From Malus domestica (lineage: Eukaryota; Streptophyta; Magnoliopsida; Rosales; Rosaceae): DNA of 64,000 nucleotides. The notes under the pieces were generated by a model, which saw nothing but the letters and a program-made list of their open reading frames with translations, did not search any database and was not told the DNA's origin. Location of the stretch: positions 34,340,001 through 34,404,000 of the forward strand of contig NC_091667.1 of NCBI RefSeq assembly GCF_042453785.1, written 5' to 3'. This document shows positions 24,457-36,440 of the stretch, piece after piece. The first letter of the stretch is position 1. Each line of letters begins with the position of its first letter. The position numbers and the translations under genes were made by a program.

Positions 24457-24964
24457 GTCTAAAATATCGATATTATCCCAATATTTTCATCGAAATTTTC
24501 GTGTTTTTGGACTACCGATATTTCCGATATCATCGATATTTTAGACCTTGATAGGAACTCTATATGGTACTAAGTCACTCATGTATCTTATGCAATGTAT
24601 AAAGTGTAAAATATTGTACTAATTCATTATATATAAATAATTATGATGTGTTTAAACTTCTTTCATTAATTACTACATATTTTCTACACTCACAATGTTT
24701 GCCAGCTCGATATATAATCAACTTAAATCAGTTAAATCCATCATGCAATGCATTTCCTTCCATTTTTTTTTGTGATAAACTAATAGATAATTGACTAAAT
24801 AAACATCCTGCAAAGTTTCAATAAAAATTTCCAAGTTTTTCTTACAATTTCCGTGGTTTTTATTCAATTTTTATCGATATCGATAATATCCCGATATTTC
24901 CAACGAAATTTCTGTGTTTTTAGACTACCGATATTTCCGATATCATTGATATTTTAGACATTGG
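24457..24964. mobile_element. Foldback-type element with GTCTAAAATATC ends
   Basis: It starts GTCTAAAATATCGATAT and ends ATTGATATTTTAGAC, and is flanked by nearly identical GAACCAAA-type sequence (24447-24456, 24965-24975). A block CCGATATTTCCGATATCAT occurs twice inside. Copy 1 of the duplication has the uninterrupted site near 13950. The superfamily is uncertain; the duplication length suggests Mutator-like. Confidence 0.5.
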
Positions 24965-25087
24965 TTGGAACCAAATATTAACACTTCTTAATTTGTGCAA
25001 TCAGAATACAATGAATTGAACCATCCTATTGATTGATGGGGAATCCAATTCCTCCAAATTTTAGAGGTGGATTATAAAATCTGTGTA

Positions 25088-25370
25088 TGTCACATCCCGG
25101 CCCGGGTCCACCACATCCCGGGCTTGCTCCACTACCGTAGCACGATATTGTTCGCTTTGGGCTTACCATTCTCTCACGGTTTTGTTTTTTGGAACTCACA
25201 AGCAACTTCCCAGTGGGTCACCCATCATGGGAGTGCTCTGGCCTCCTTCTCGCTTAACTTCGGAGTTCCTAAGGAACCCGAAGTCAGTGAGCTCCCAAAA
25301 AGCCTCGTGCTAGGTAAGGATGAGAATATACATTTAAGGATCACTCCCATGGACGATGTAGGATGTTACA
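25088..25370 (-). mobile_element. Solo LTR of a Cassandra TRIM
   Basis: It has TG...CA borders and a perfect 5-bp duplication GTGTA (25083-25087, 25371-25375). The 5S-like block on the minus strand reads GGAACTCCGAAGTTAAGCGA. The paralogous site in copy 1 (near 14056) is uninterrupted. Confidence 0.88.
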
Positions 25371-25488
25371 GTGTAGGTCCCACTATTTTTTTTATTCTCC
25401 AATATTCAATAAATATTGGAGTATCCCCTATTTGGAATTCAATTTTGTTTTCTTATTCCGATTACCTTTACGTAAACATGCCATAATA

Positions 25489-28400
25489 CTAGAAAACTAT
25501 GCCCGCATGTTGTTGCGAGAGTGAAAATCCAACTATAGAACATGTTCTAAAAATTTATAACTCCCAAAATATAAATGCATAGAAATCCAAACTAATACTA
25601 TTTACACAGATAATGAAGGCTGTATAGATAATGTAGCGAATATTTTTTATAGGCCAGTGTCTAGATTTATACATTTTATACAAAAAAAAACATTAGCAAA
25701 CACTTTGTCATTGACATACACAAATGGTTATAAATGATATTCACCCTTGGCAGTCATCCTAGTTCTTGATTCATATTAGTAGTTCCAGATAAAAGATTTG
25801 AAAACATTAGATTGTCCTTTTGTGTAAAAATTGGGGAACTGATCTTACAATGGCCTATTCACATGCAAAAAATATGGAGAAGCATTGTTCTAGTTCGAAC
25901 AACAGATGATAACATTGTACGTACATCGACATCTCTTTTATAGAGATTTTACACGACAACATAAAACATAGGTGTTCAAAAGTCTTTACTTTCACATAGC
26001 TTTAGACTTTTACACACACATTTAAACTTTTACATACATCTTTAGACTTCTTTTTTACACACTTTTAAACTTTTTCACATAATTTTATACTTTTGTTCAC
26101 GTAAACTAAGGGGCACTTGCTTTTGTAGTTTTTCGTAACTATTTTCATAATTTATGGGCCATGATCTGTGACTGTGATGCACTCAATTTTTTTTAGGGAA
26201 AATTGCTCATCAAAGTGAGCAGCTTTGTTACGTGTCCGAGATTGCATGCATTTTTAAGGCAATGCAAGGATGCCTGCATAATTAAAGTACAAGAAAACTA
26301 ATGAAAAAAGTTTGAAAACTTTGAGTTTTAACGATAAGGACAAAATAAAGGGTAAAATGAATAGTACCATAATTGATTTTTTAGTGTAAAAATATGATTT
26401 TTCGTTAAAATAAACTGTAGCGAAAACTTTTTGTTAAGTTCCCTTAGAGTAATCCCAGAGAAGAAAATACCAAGGATGCCTGCATCATTAAAGTAATTCC
26501 AAAGAAGAAAATTAAAGTAGCTTTATTATGTGCTATTAATTCAAAATAACTGTAGGTGTCAAAAGTTAATGATGTAGTGGGAGGTGGTGACTTTGTTTTA
26601 ATGCAGACAAAACTTAATAACAACAATAAAAAAACTTAATTAAGACTTGAGGGCTAAAAGTTAACGACATAGTGGGAGTAAAAACATTGTTCAACTTTCA
26701 GTTTTATCACTTCCTGGAACCAAATAGTGTAGATACACTGTGAAAGCATGCTGGTTTATTTATTAATTATTGAGAAGTTCATGATAACCCACCAACATAA
26801 AACATGTTTGGATGATTTGTTAATTATTTGAGGGGCTCAGGATAACCCACCAACGTGAAAAATGAAGCAAATGTGTTGATCACGTTGGAGTAGCTAGTTG
26901 TCATTTTGTATTTTTCTGGGTTAGTGGGATGTTTAGAATTTGGACAAAAGTTGCGCTTTATGTCTTGTTATAAATCTCGTTCGAACTACTAAAAACCTGT
27001 TTGGTATCCTACTAAAAAACTTGAATTGTTTTTAAAACTAACTTTTAAGAACATCTCTTAGAAACAGTTTTTTTTAAGGTTTCAAAAACGTGTTTGGCAT
27101 TGAACTTAAAAACTATTTTTGAATCTAAAAATTTGAAAACTTGATTGGTTTAACTCTTGAAAAAAGTTTTTTTTTTTTTTTTTTTTCAATTATGTATTTA
27201 TTTTGAGATATTCAAAACATATGAAATTAAACCTTAGACATACTATTTTGATATCCATGTGCTAATACAACACATATATGCTCAATAATCAAAATCCAGC
27301 TATGTGGTCTCTAACATCATTCATAACATTGTCGTCATTCAAATGCATGTTTTCCCCTTCTTGATTCGCCCCCGAGCTTTCTTCATCTACCACATCAACA
27401 TCATTGTCTTCAAATTGTTGAAACAAAGTATCATTCCTTGATTGCATTCTAACATTCAAATTGGTTTTGGCCAATTAGCTTTATCATCAAGGTAATTTTC
27501 AAAGTCCTTGTTTGACATCTCTCAGACACGTACTAGAACAATGTAAACAGAAACATCAAAATTAAAACAAAGCTAAAAGCTACATTCACTTATGAATGTT
27601 AATGCTAAAGTATAATATTCCAGTAATCGTAAACACCAATGGTATTTGATGCATAAGACACAAGTTACACACCAATTATAAAATATGAAAACTGTGATCA
27701 AAATTGATGGTAAAGCAGATCAAATAGTAAGGAAAGGCCAGTGAAGCCAATCCTGAACTTTAACGTAGAACCAAAATGAAGGCATATATATTAACATCGG
27801 CAACCCTTTGGGTAAACATAGGCGATATACTGTCATGAGTCATGAGTCTTACTTCCCATTTCAGAACAAAACCTGATTGTACTATTACTATAAAAAATCC
27901 ACAATCATATCAGTCACGAATGGAAGCTTGACCAAGTCATGGGAAAATTAATTGAAACCCAACGAATATTTTCATCGATCCTGAATGATTATAAATGCAG
28001 CTGGGAGTCAGTTGTGAGTAACGGTCAACTGCAGCATTACCAGGGCAATCAAAGCTGCCAACCAAACTTAACTTCAATTCCCAAGCAATGTAAGATCCAA
28101 AGGAACCATGGTCCACTATTACTAATTTTATATAACTACACTGCTACCAGCTAACTTGAACCAAAGCCATATTGGGAAAACTTTTAACACGACTACATTG
28201 TTCTTAAAGTACGGTAACTTGCAACATCATTTCAGTTTTGATTTCATACATACAATCCAAGGCATTCAAAGAAAAACACAATACGAAAGCAGCCATATTC
28301 CAAGTTCGAGATTTCCATACCTCAAATCGAAGGTGGCGTGGTGTCTGCTACTCCAAAACTTGATCTTGATAAATTGAACTTCCTTCTTCGATCTAACAAT

Positions 28401-29570
28401 CATAAATAGGTATATTAAGCATCCTGTCATTCCATTGCCTCTTGTTGGGCTGCTTACATAAATTATTTTATATCTCTTAATAACTTAAAATTTGAGGATG
28501 GGGATTCAATTTCGTTTGACATAGTACAAGAGAATACTACCAACTTATGAAAAAGAAAGACATATACATTAGTTCCAAAGCAGGGCCATAATCTATAATT
28601 AATAGTTAATACGCATTAATATATGCAACTACCTGAAAGGGATAAAGATATCTGATATTTTGAGAATTTGATATGTATGTTACAGATTTAAAGCTAGAGG
28701 CTAACTCCATGTGGAATTTTCACAAACACCTAATACGCAAGCTCTAATAGCTCCACAAAACCAATTTTAATAGAAATATATAATGTATACTTAGCCTATC
28801 TAAACATCACAACAAATTCAGTTCACAAATCAATCCTTAGCCTCTCTAAACATCACACCAATTTTAATAGATATATGTATGTGTGTGTACATATATATAT
28901 ATGTAAGAAAGAAAGTTGCAGCTGCAAGATTCATTGAGTATCATTAAGCAAGCTATGTAACCTTTTCAATTGCCCTTCTCCTTTGCCCACCTTTATACTA
29001 TCTTCAAAAACCAGAGATTGCATTTGAAACCAGAGCTTGCAAAATAAGAGACTTTGAGCTAAAATACCACAAACCCACATTTTCATTCAGAACCACAAGT
29101 TCCCAAACATTTAAATTAAGCCAAAAAACAAACATAACGTAATAACAAACTAAAAGCAACATAACCCACAAATTCACTGTCTAAAACAAACTATTAGCCA
29201 CTTTCGAATCGTTTTTCGGCCAAACCACCACGAGTTAGCCATAGAGAAAGGTACCATGCTCTTCGTCTTGTCAAGAAGTATGATTTTCGTTTTTGAATCA
29301 CTCGATTTCGTTGAGTATTGAAGAAGTTATGAACGTTTAAAGTTTACCCAGTTTCCGGCGAGTTTTCCAGTTTTCCCACGGACCAGTCAACTTTCAGGCT
29401 ATATTCCGTCCATCTATGGCAACAATTGGGCTTCCAAATAGGTATAATCTTGTTCTACACTTAACTATCTTCATTTTGATATATTATGGGTCGAATTTGG
29501 TTAAGAAACGATTAAGTTACAAAACTTTTAAAATTGACCATTTCTATTGATTATGCAAATCTCAAGAACC
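25489..29570. other. Long gene-poor stretch; decayed PIF/Harbinger remnant at about 26990-27530
   Basis: No intact gene was found. A minus-strand frame at 27289-27474 (LFQQFEDNDVDVVDEE, ending NDVRDHIAGF) resembles the C terminus of HARBI1-like DDE nucleases, from memory and at low confidence. Nearby AAACCTGTTTGGTAT resembles a Harbinger terminus. A third copy of the small AT-rich MITE lies at about 26290-26445. The rest (27.5-29.5 kb) is AT-rich with only short open frames. Confidence 0.35.
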
Positions 29571-29574
29571 ATGT

Positions 29575-30118
29575 TGGCTTTGAGCCTATAGTAAAATCCC
29601 ACTTAGTACTACGTTCTAGTGATATTTCTCTTCACTTGTGTTGATACACAAAACCGGAGGTCTTGGAACAACGTAAATCCGACCATGAATCTGCATGAAA
29701 TGTAAATAACACAAGATGTATCGTGGTTCACCCCAAGGTTTGGGCTACGTCCACACTGATTATGTATTTCTTTGTTTGTGAGGGAGAGAGATTCAGAGCC
29801 TCTCAGGGAGAGAGTGAGGTCTCTGATGGCCTAGGAATTGGCCTCCCCTTAATTGTGAGGGTGAGGAGTCATTTTATAGAATAAGGGCTCCTCACTTCTT
29901 ACATATTTGCCCCTTCCTTTATTACATAATTACATTTAAGTCTCCCGAGTATTTATACGAGATCTAAATACGAAAGCCCTAAGTATGGTACAAACAACTT
30001 GTAAGTGAGATGTCTTAGATTCAGCTCTAGCCAAAGACTAATTTGAACTACATTATTGTTAGCCCATTGTGAGGCTAAGCCCACCCCCATAGCGAAAATA
30101 ATATTGTTTCTTAAAAAA
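29575..30118 (+). mobile_element. SINE copy in unit B, split by an LTR insertion
   Basis: The same SINE as at 18130-18312. Its left part (to 29638) and right part (from 30002) are separated by the LTR at 29639-29996. Confidence 0.6.
29639..29996. mobile_element. Solo LTR (358 bp) inserted in the SINE
   Basis: It begins TGTTGATACACAAAACC and ends TATGGTACAAACA, with a perfect 5-bp duplication ACTTG (29634-29638, 29997-30001). No second LTR or internal region is next to it. The family is not identified. Confidence 0.8.
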
Positions 30119-30323
30119 CAAAAGGGACCCCAACCAACAAGGCTTCATGCTTTGCGAGGGCCAGGGGAACTTCTATCGTACACATCCTTACCCTTACTTT
30201 GCATAGAGGATATTTTCATGACTTGAACCCGTGACCTTTCAGTCACAAAGGAGCAACCTTTCCCATACAAATGTAGAAATAAAACTATACAAAGATGCTT
30301 GCCTCCTTTGTTGTCCAAAAGTT

Positions 30324-32088
30324 TCATCTAACTAGTGTTAAACAAATAGCAGTGACTATAAGAGTGGAGGGGACTCCAAATTTCAGATGGCTCCACAAGG
30401 ACAATGTGTAGGCAAGTTGTGGAGATTGGCGAGCCTGCTCGCACACTATCAAGTTGGCTGCTGATCCCAAAAGCGACAGGTTTCCGGCCACGGTGCTCAC
30501 CCAAGCTAATAGGAGCCACGCCTTCTTCTCCTCCGCGGCAGAGATTAGGGCCGCCGACGCTGCCACCCGCCCTCCAAGCAACAAAACTATCCAACACATA
30601 AGAAAGAAAATACATGTTAAGTGGCTGCTGAAAGTTTGAGAATATTTGTAGTGCAGACAGAAAATAATATCAAGATACATACCAGTTGGTACAGTTGAAG
30701 CCAAATTCGACAGCACAAGTATGGTGACTGCAAGAACTGTTATCCCGCTAGCATGATCAATTTGCGCATGGGGCTCCATGAAGTCCCAAAGATCACTTGG
30801 AATGCCGGTCTTGTTGAATCCACTGACGGTTATAAACATTCCACAGAAGAAAATCAAGAACGAATAGGAGACCTGTCAAAGAAAGAGAATCAAACTTGTT
30901 AACATTTGTAGTCTAATCTAACATACGGAGAGCGATACTTACCTTTTCTAGGCTTGGACTGGCATCCGTGAAGTCAAGAACAACCAGAGCAAGTGCAGCA
31001 GTAATCGCACACCACGACATATTGAGGTCCATAAGCAGTGCAATCAGCATTCCTATAGTAATAAGGTAAACACCAGATTTCCACAACATCCTTTTCCATC
31101 TTGTGGTTAGATGTTCCTTCCCTTCCAACGACTCCGTAGGAAATGCATCTGTTTGTCCATCATTCAATGGAGACCTTTTTGATGGGATTGTTTCGTCCCT
31201 TTTGATGCACTTGAAATTCTTGCAGGCTCTATCGCACCACTAGGAACCTTGTTTACTTCATTCTTGCTCGAAGGTAAGCAGTTTCTGAGAGTCTCAACAT
31301 TACCTACGCTCACATTAACATTTGAAGAGGTTTTTACAGCCGGGGTTTCCAATCTAGAGTTTAAGGATGTACTAGGTGACAACGTAGCTGGTGAAAACCG
31401 ATGAGAACTTACATCATCCTCTGCAACAGGTTTCTGAGCTGGATCTTCCTCAACCTTCTGGACAGACAACAATCTCCAGAACATACATAGAAGAATCAAA
31501 GCATTCACACAAACTCCCACAAGCATTGCAGGGAGAATTCCAATCACAAATGTCCCGAAAGATATCTTACTCTGTACAGCTATAACAAGGTTTTGAGGAT
31601 TGCCAATCGGGGTTGCGGCAGACCCAATGTTTGCACTCGAGGCAAGGGCAAGTAGGAAAGGATGAGGCAGGAGGTTATGTTGTCTTGCAACTTTCAGAAC
31701 AAACTCGGTCAAAATCACACAAGAGGTGTCATTGGTGAAGAGGGCGCTCGAAACTGCAGATATCAAACAGATTCGACAGAGCAAGTCCTTTGCTCCTTGA
31801 GTTTTCCACATGAGCAACTTGCCCAAATACTTGAACATATCTGCTCTTTCGAGATACATACTCACAACCATTGTCCAAAAACAGAAGACCGATCATTGGG
31901 AGATCAATAGCTGCATATGCTTGATCAGGAGTTAAGACTCGGAAAACAATCATAAGCGTTGCCCCAAGGAGGGACCCTGTAGTCCTCCCAATTGGCAAGA
32001 AAGGGACAGCCGGAAACACAGCCAACACCCAGAAGACTGCAAAAGCAATCGAGCCAAGAACCACTTTGACAGGAGAAGCCATTGCCAT
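30324..32088 (-). pseudogene. LSI2: Lsi2-like transporter, copy B (frameshifted)
   Basis: The exon frame matches copy A: 32088-30943, 30872-30683 and 30586-30324, with all GT-AG borders kept. Exon 1 has two indels relative to A. One extra base near 31877 (TGTCCAAAAACAG versus TGTCCCAAACAG) changes GLLFGTMVV to GLLFLDNGC and leads to a stop at 31729. A 31-base deletion near 31200 removes the region encoding DLSSHKRDE in A. The two changes together restore the frame, but stops lie between them. The second membrane half and exons 2-3 remain readable. Upstream the full 5' leader intron and distal promoter are retained, unlike copy A. It might make a truncated protein from the internal [12 protein letters not shown] start; I treat it as a pseudogene. 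Confidence 0.85.
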
Positions 32089-32123
32089 TTTTCCAACTTA
32101 AGAGTAGGTGTACTCCCTCCTAT

Positions 32124-33500
32124 GCACTCAAATTGGAACCCCATAATTTATATTAGTTTAAAGTAGAATATCGCTTGTATCATAAGAAGCTGAAGATCTT
32201 ACTCATGATAGCTAACCATAGCATCAATACGGGCCAAAAACGAAAAGACCTGAACACGAAAACCAATCCCAGTTGCACAACTAGTTTTACTAAAGATTCA
32301 GCTTAGAGACTGAACTAGACCTGAACCAAACAACTTGAGTGTAAACAGTAAAACAAACAAATTATATATAAGGATCAGTGTGCAGCAGTATTGCAACTTC
32401 GCGTGGACTGTAAGGCTGCGTTCGTTAGAAATGGAGGACAACCTCCAAATTTTGTCTGAATTGAAGGTAAAAGATTGAGTAGTCATGAACGAAGTTATCC
32501 CTTCTAATCCTACTATTGTTGTGGGATTAGACGGGAAAACTTTCCTTCATGAATAATTCATCTTTTATATCCGTTTCTTCCCGAGTTATCCTATCCAAAG
32601 TCAATCCTCTTAACAATCTCATCCTAAATCTCAATCATTTACAAGAACCAAGCCAAGATTGAAACATTCAATCTGTTTAATAGCAATAACTCAATAGAAA
32701 TTTACCAAGATTCTCAGGAAAAAAAAAAAGTTAATGGATATTTGTTTGCTAATTTCAGCAAAAACCCTTGTCCAAAAACCACTTGCTATAAATAGAAAGA
32801 AACAGAAACGAAGCTCAGGCTGGACGGAAAAGAGAACTTAACTTCTAAGCAAAAGCTAAACTAACTAGCAATACCAGGACCAAAAGAAACAAAGATCTTA
32901 CCTCGAAGAAAGGTTCAAGGAAGTAGGGCTTGAACTGCTTTTCCATAATCTGCTGCCAGAATCAGAATATGTAACCACATGAAACATAAAAAGAAGTTGG
33001 CTTCAACTTTTTTCTATTTCGGGTAAATTAATAAATAAGTAAAAAGGGAATCGATCGATTTGCAGTGAGTGGAGCTTCTTCTCCGTTCCCAAATCGACAC
33101 AATGAAATTTAAAATAAAAAGCTAGAAACCATTGGATATATGTCAACAATCTGTGATAAAATTATATATGCTAATAAATAATAAATGCGAATAGGAAATT
33201 AACAGAGTATGAACAAGAATAAAAAAATATAAAAACAGACAACTTGAAGATCAAGGCTTACGTACCGCAATGTCCTTGAAATAGAAATTTCGTCCCTACT
33301 CAGTACTTGTAGTTCTATGGACGTCTGCTTCACTAGGATTCAACGATCAAGTTAGAATTCCAGCACCAGAAAACTTAACTTCTAGTGAATTTTAGTGTGG
33401 CTCTCTTAGTAAGAAGGTTTAGGAATGTAGAAGAAAAGTTTGATATTTTCTGTGTTCTAAATGCCATGCAGATGGATGTATATATAATATGATTATGCCT
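32124..33500 (-). promoter_or_regulatory. 5' leader intron and putative promoter of Lsi2 copy B
   Basis: A leader intron about 780 nt long is suggested by the donor CGAG|GTAAGATC (exon end 32905) and the acceptor GTGCATAG|GAGGGAG (exon start about 32123). A TATA-like run (ATTATATATAC on the minus strand) lies near 33480-33492, upstream of a short leader. Inference from sequence only. Confidence 0.45.
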
Positions 33501-34854
33501 CTTCGCAACAAATATGGAGAAGGGATGCATCTGTGGGGAGACATCTTCTCAGAGGGGTGTTTGCTTTCTGCATTCTTTCACCACACTTCAGACTTCATCC
33601 AAAGGATGAGTCTGTCAGTAAAAAATAAAAATTAATTAAATCTGAAAATAATTAATTACACCCCGAGCCCAAAGCCCAACTCCAAAGGTGAGCCCAAGTT
33701 TATTCTCTAAGATCCATCACTCCAATCACTTTCTATAAGGGACAAAGCCTTATAAAGTGAGGAAACCTTGTGGTGGTTGTGGAGCCAAAAATAATCAAGA
33801 GACGACACGTGTATTTTTAGGTAAAATGACAAAATTACCCTTGAGGCACACCAATTTTCCTACGCGTGAGCAGCAGGCAAACATCCCTCAACCAAGCCAA
33901 AAGTGCCCAAAATAGGTAACAAATTCAAAATTATTTCATCCATCCTCATCTTATATTCCCTACAAGGTATTTACTCCATAACCCTCAAAACATTCCATAT
34001 AAATTGAGTTAATTGGCCAATTAATGGATTTATTACCTAATTAATCCATTAATTGCCAAATAACTCACCCATTACACCCCAAAAAAACACCCAAAGGCCA
34101 GCCACTCCCTTTCCCAAAGAGGGTCGGCCATGCTCTATAAATTGGACCCCATTTTCTCTAAAAAGCTAAGTTCCACACTCTTGCAAAACTCCCAAAAACT
34201 CTCCAAACACTTTTCTCTCTAAATTCTAACTTTGGCATCGGAGGTTCTTCGGCCAAAGCCCCCCCTCAATTCATCATAGGCGCGTGAGGCTCTTGGCCTT
34301 GACCAAAGGTGTTGATTGTTTTGTAGGTGCAATTTTGTCAAAGAAGAAGAAGGCGAAAATTTGCATCCATAGTGGTGAGCAATGTGGGACCATGAAATTC
34401 TACTCAAAATTTCCAAAAGAAACTTTGACCGTTATCATCTTTGTCTTTAATATATGTTTGATGCTCTTTAAGGTCGCACCAATCACTATCCCACGTTAAT
34501 GAAACCATCTAAGTCCATTGAGAAATTTTTCATTGTGCCGAAAATACTGTCCGTTACACAAGTGTTTAGATATATTTTTTTATTTTTTGGTTTGAAATTA
34601 ACCGTTGAGAATGAAACGAACGAAAATTGTTTATATTCATCATCTATAGTTAACAAACTGTTCATATCTCAATACTAATGTGTCGATGTTATTGTCGTTA
34701 ACAAGATATAACGATATAGTACTATCGATGTGTTTTCAATAATATTTATACAAGTTCGTTCTTTGGTCATGCACAAAGAATTTTTACATATTCTTCCAGT
34801 TTGTTCCTTGTTATGCACAAATAATTTTTACCTATTCTTCCGATGCAGAGTTTT
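33500..34854. other. 5' flank of unit B up to the retrotransposon insertion
   Basis: 33535-33600 contains the empty site of the hAT element. 34420-34854 is collinear with 49575-49810 plus 51296-51770 downstream of copy C. No gene was seen; the short open frame at 34219 is unsupported. Confidence 0.4.
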
Positions 34855-35722
34855 TGTGAACACGGAAAATTCCTGAAACGAAAGAGACAAGAACAACGTG
34901 CACAAACAAATATTTGTATTTGATGATTTTGGGTTACAATCTCTCTCAAATTTGATCATCTGATTCAATCTCCGTAAGGTGGTTGATTTGTGGATGTGCG
35001 ATTGATCCAAAGGGCCGCTGGGCTTGATCTAAGGATGAGCGTTCTTCAAGGGCCGTGGACTTGATCTTGAAGGTGGATTTGAGCGGATCTTCAAAGGGGC
35101 TTTTGGGCTTGATCTTTGAAGAACAGTGATGAACGGATCTCCAAGGGCTTTTGGGCTTGATCTTGAAGAACGGTTGGACGTGTGGATTTGTTGATGTTTG
35201 TTGATCCAAAGGGCCGTTGGGGCTTGATCTTAGATGAACGGATGATGAACGATGGTGCTTTCTTCAAGGGCCGTTGGGGCTTGATCTTGAATTAGTGGAT
35301 GATTGTTAATCCAAAGGGCCGTTGGGGCCTGATCTTGGAAGAACGATGAACGAAGAACGAAGAACGAAGAGAGCTTTCTTGATTCTTCGGGAACCTGGAT
35401 GCTTGAGAGCTTCAGAGTTTTAGAGCTTCAGAGTTTTAGAGCTTCAGAGCTTCAAGGTGTAATATGAATTGGTTCTTCCCCCCCCAAATGAATGAAATGG
35501 GCTTGTATTTATAGAATTTTCCAAGGCCTAATTTTGAATATAATATCCCAAATGAAATAAGTCGTTTCTGCCAGGTGTTGACACGTGTCCTATTTGATGA
35601 CTTTTCCAACTCATTTCAATTTTCGTTTAAACACACTCTACGTGTAAAATTTATGTAATACATGAGCGTTGAAACTTTGATTTATCGGTCAACATTTATT
35701 TACCGAAATTTCGATGTCTACA
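34855..35722 (-). repeat. 3' LTR of the gene-capturing element
   Basis: 868 bp, TG...CA. It contains several degenerate copies of a motif close to AAGGGCCGTTGGGGCTTGAT. Compared with the other LTR it has a duplicated AGAGCTTCAGAGTTTT unit and a shorter C run. Confidence 0.92.
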
Positions 35723-35799
35723 AATGCCCCCACTTCAAGGCGCGTCGTATACATGTGATTGTCACGTATAGGAGATGCGTTTTGAAGTCCCTTACTGTA

Positions 35800-36440
35800 G
35801 ATGTCGATCCAAGGGCCATCGAGGCTTGATCTTGAATTGGGCTGGAGTTTGTTTCAAGGGCCGTTGAGGCTTGATCTTGAATTGGTCTTGAGATTTCTTC
35901 AAGGACCGTTGAGGCTTGATCTTGAAGGTTGAAATTGGACCACAAGGAGTTTCATGTGGTAGATGATCCTTGGCTTTGGTAGTGGATGAATCGGCACGTA
36001 TTTTGTTGCACTTGTTGACTTTCCACAGCTTTGATCTTGAACTGGATTGGAAGACTTTCCGGATTCCTCCAATTGTTGACTTTCCACAGCTTATTCTTGA
36101 ACTGGGTTGGAGGGTTTTCTGGTTTCCTCCGATTGTTGACTTTCCATAGCTTATTCTTGAACTGGATTTGATTCAAGGGTGGTAGACACTTGATCTTGAA
36201 TCGGACTTGTGATTTCCTCAAGGGCCGTCGAGGCTTGATCTTGAATTCGGCTGGAAGCTTCTTCAAGGGCCGTTAAGGCTTGATTTTTTGAAGGTTGGCT
36301 CGAACACATGGCAAACAAGCACGAGGTGGAGGTGACGACTTGTTGCTTTGTTCAATCTTTCTAATTCACACTTGAGCAGTTTGGTCAACGGTATGATCTT
36401 CAAGATTGATGGGCTCTTCTTCCAGTTGGTGACTTGATCT
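35800..36440. repeat. Array of the LTR motif in the internal region
   Basis: Irregularly spaced repeats of CAAGGGCCGT(T/C)GAGGCTTG followed by ATCTTGAATT, also found inside both LTRs, interleaved with TTGTTGACTTTCCACAGCTT units. They cause the open frames with QDQAS- or FKIK-like repeats on the minus strand, which are not genes. Confidence 0.7.

Larger units (their letters stand above)
22055..25488. repeat. Segmental duplication, copy 2: orphan YODA promoter and leader without the coding region
   Basis: It matches 10547-14167. It retains the leader exon (minus strand), the CT-rich stretch (22700-22735) and the donor TTTACA|GTGAGT (exon end 22486), but none of the YODA coding exons. The next gene in transcriptional direction is Lsi2 copy A. 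Later insertions are the Cassandra solo LTRs at 22913 and 25088 and a foldback element at 24457. Confidence 0.85.

Noticed and set aside
29215..29570. Possible gene 3' end before unit B
   Set aside because: The sequence looks like a decayed repeat and no frame longer than about 40 codons is supported.
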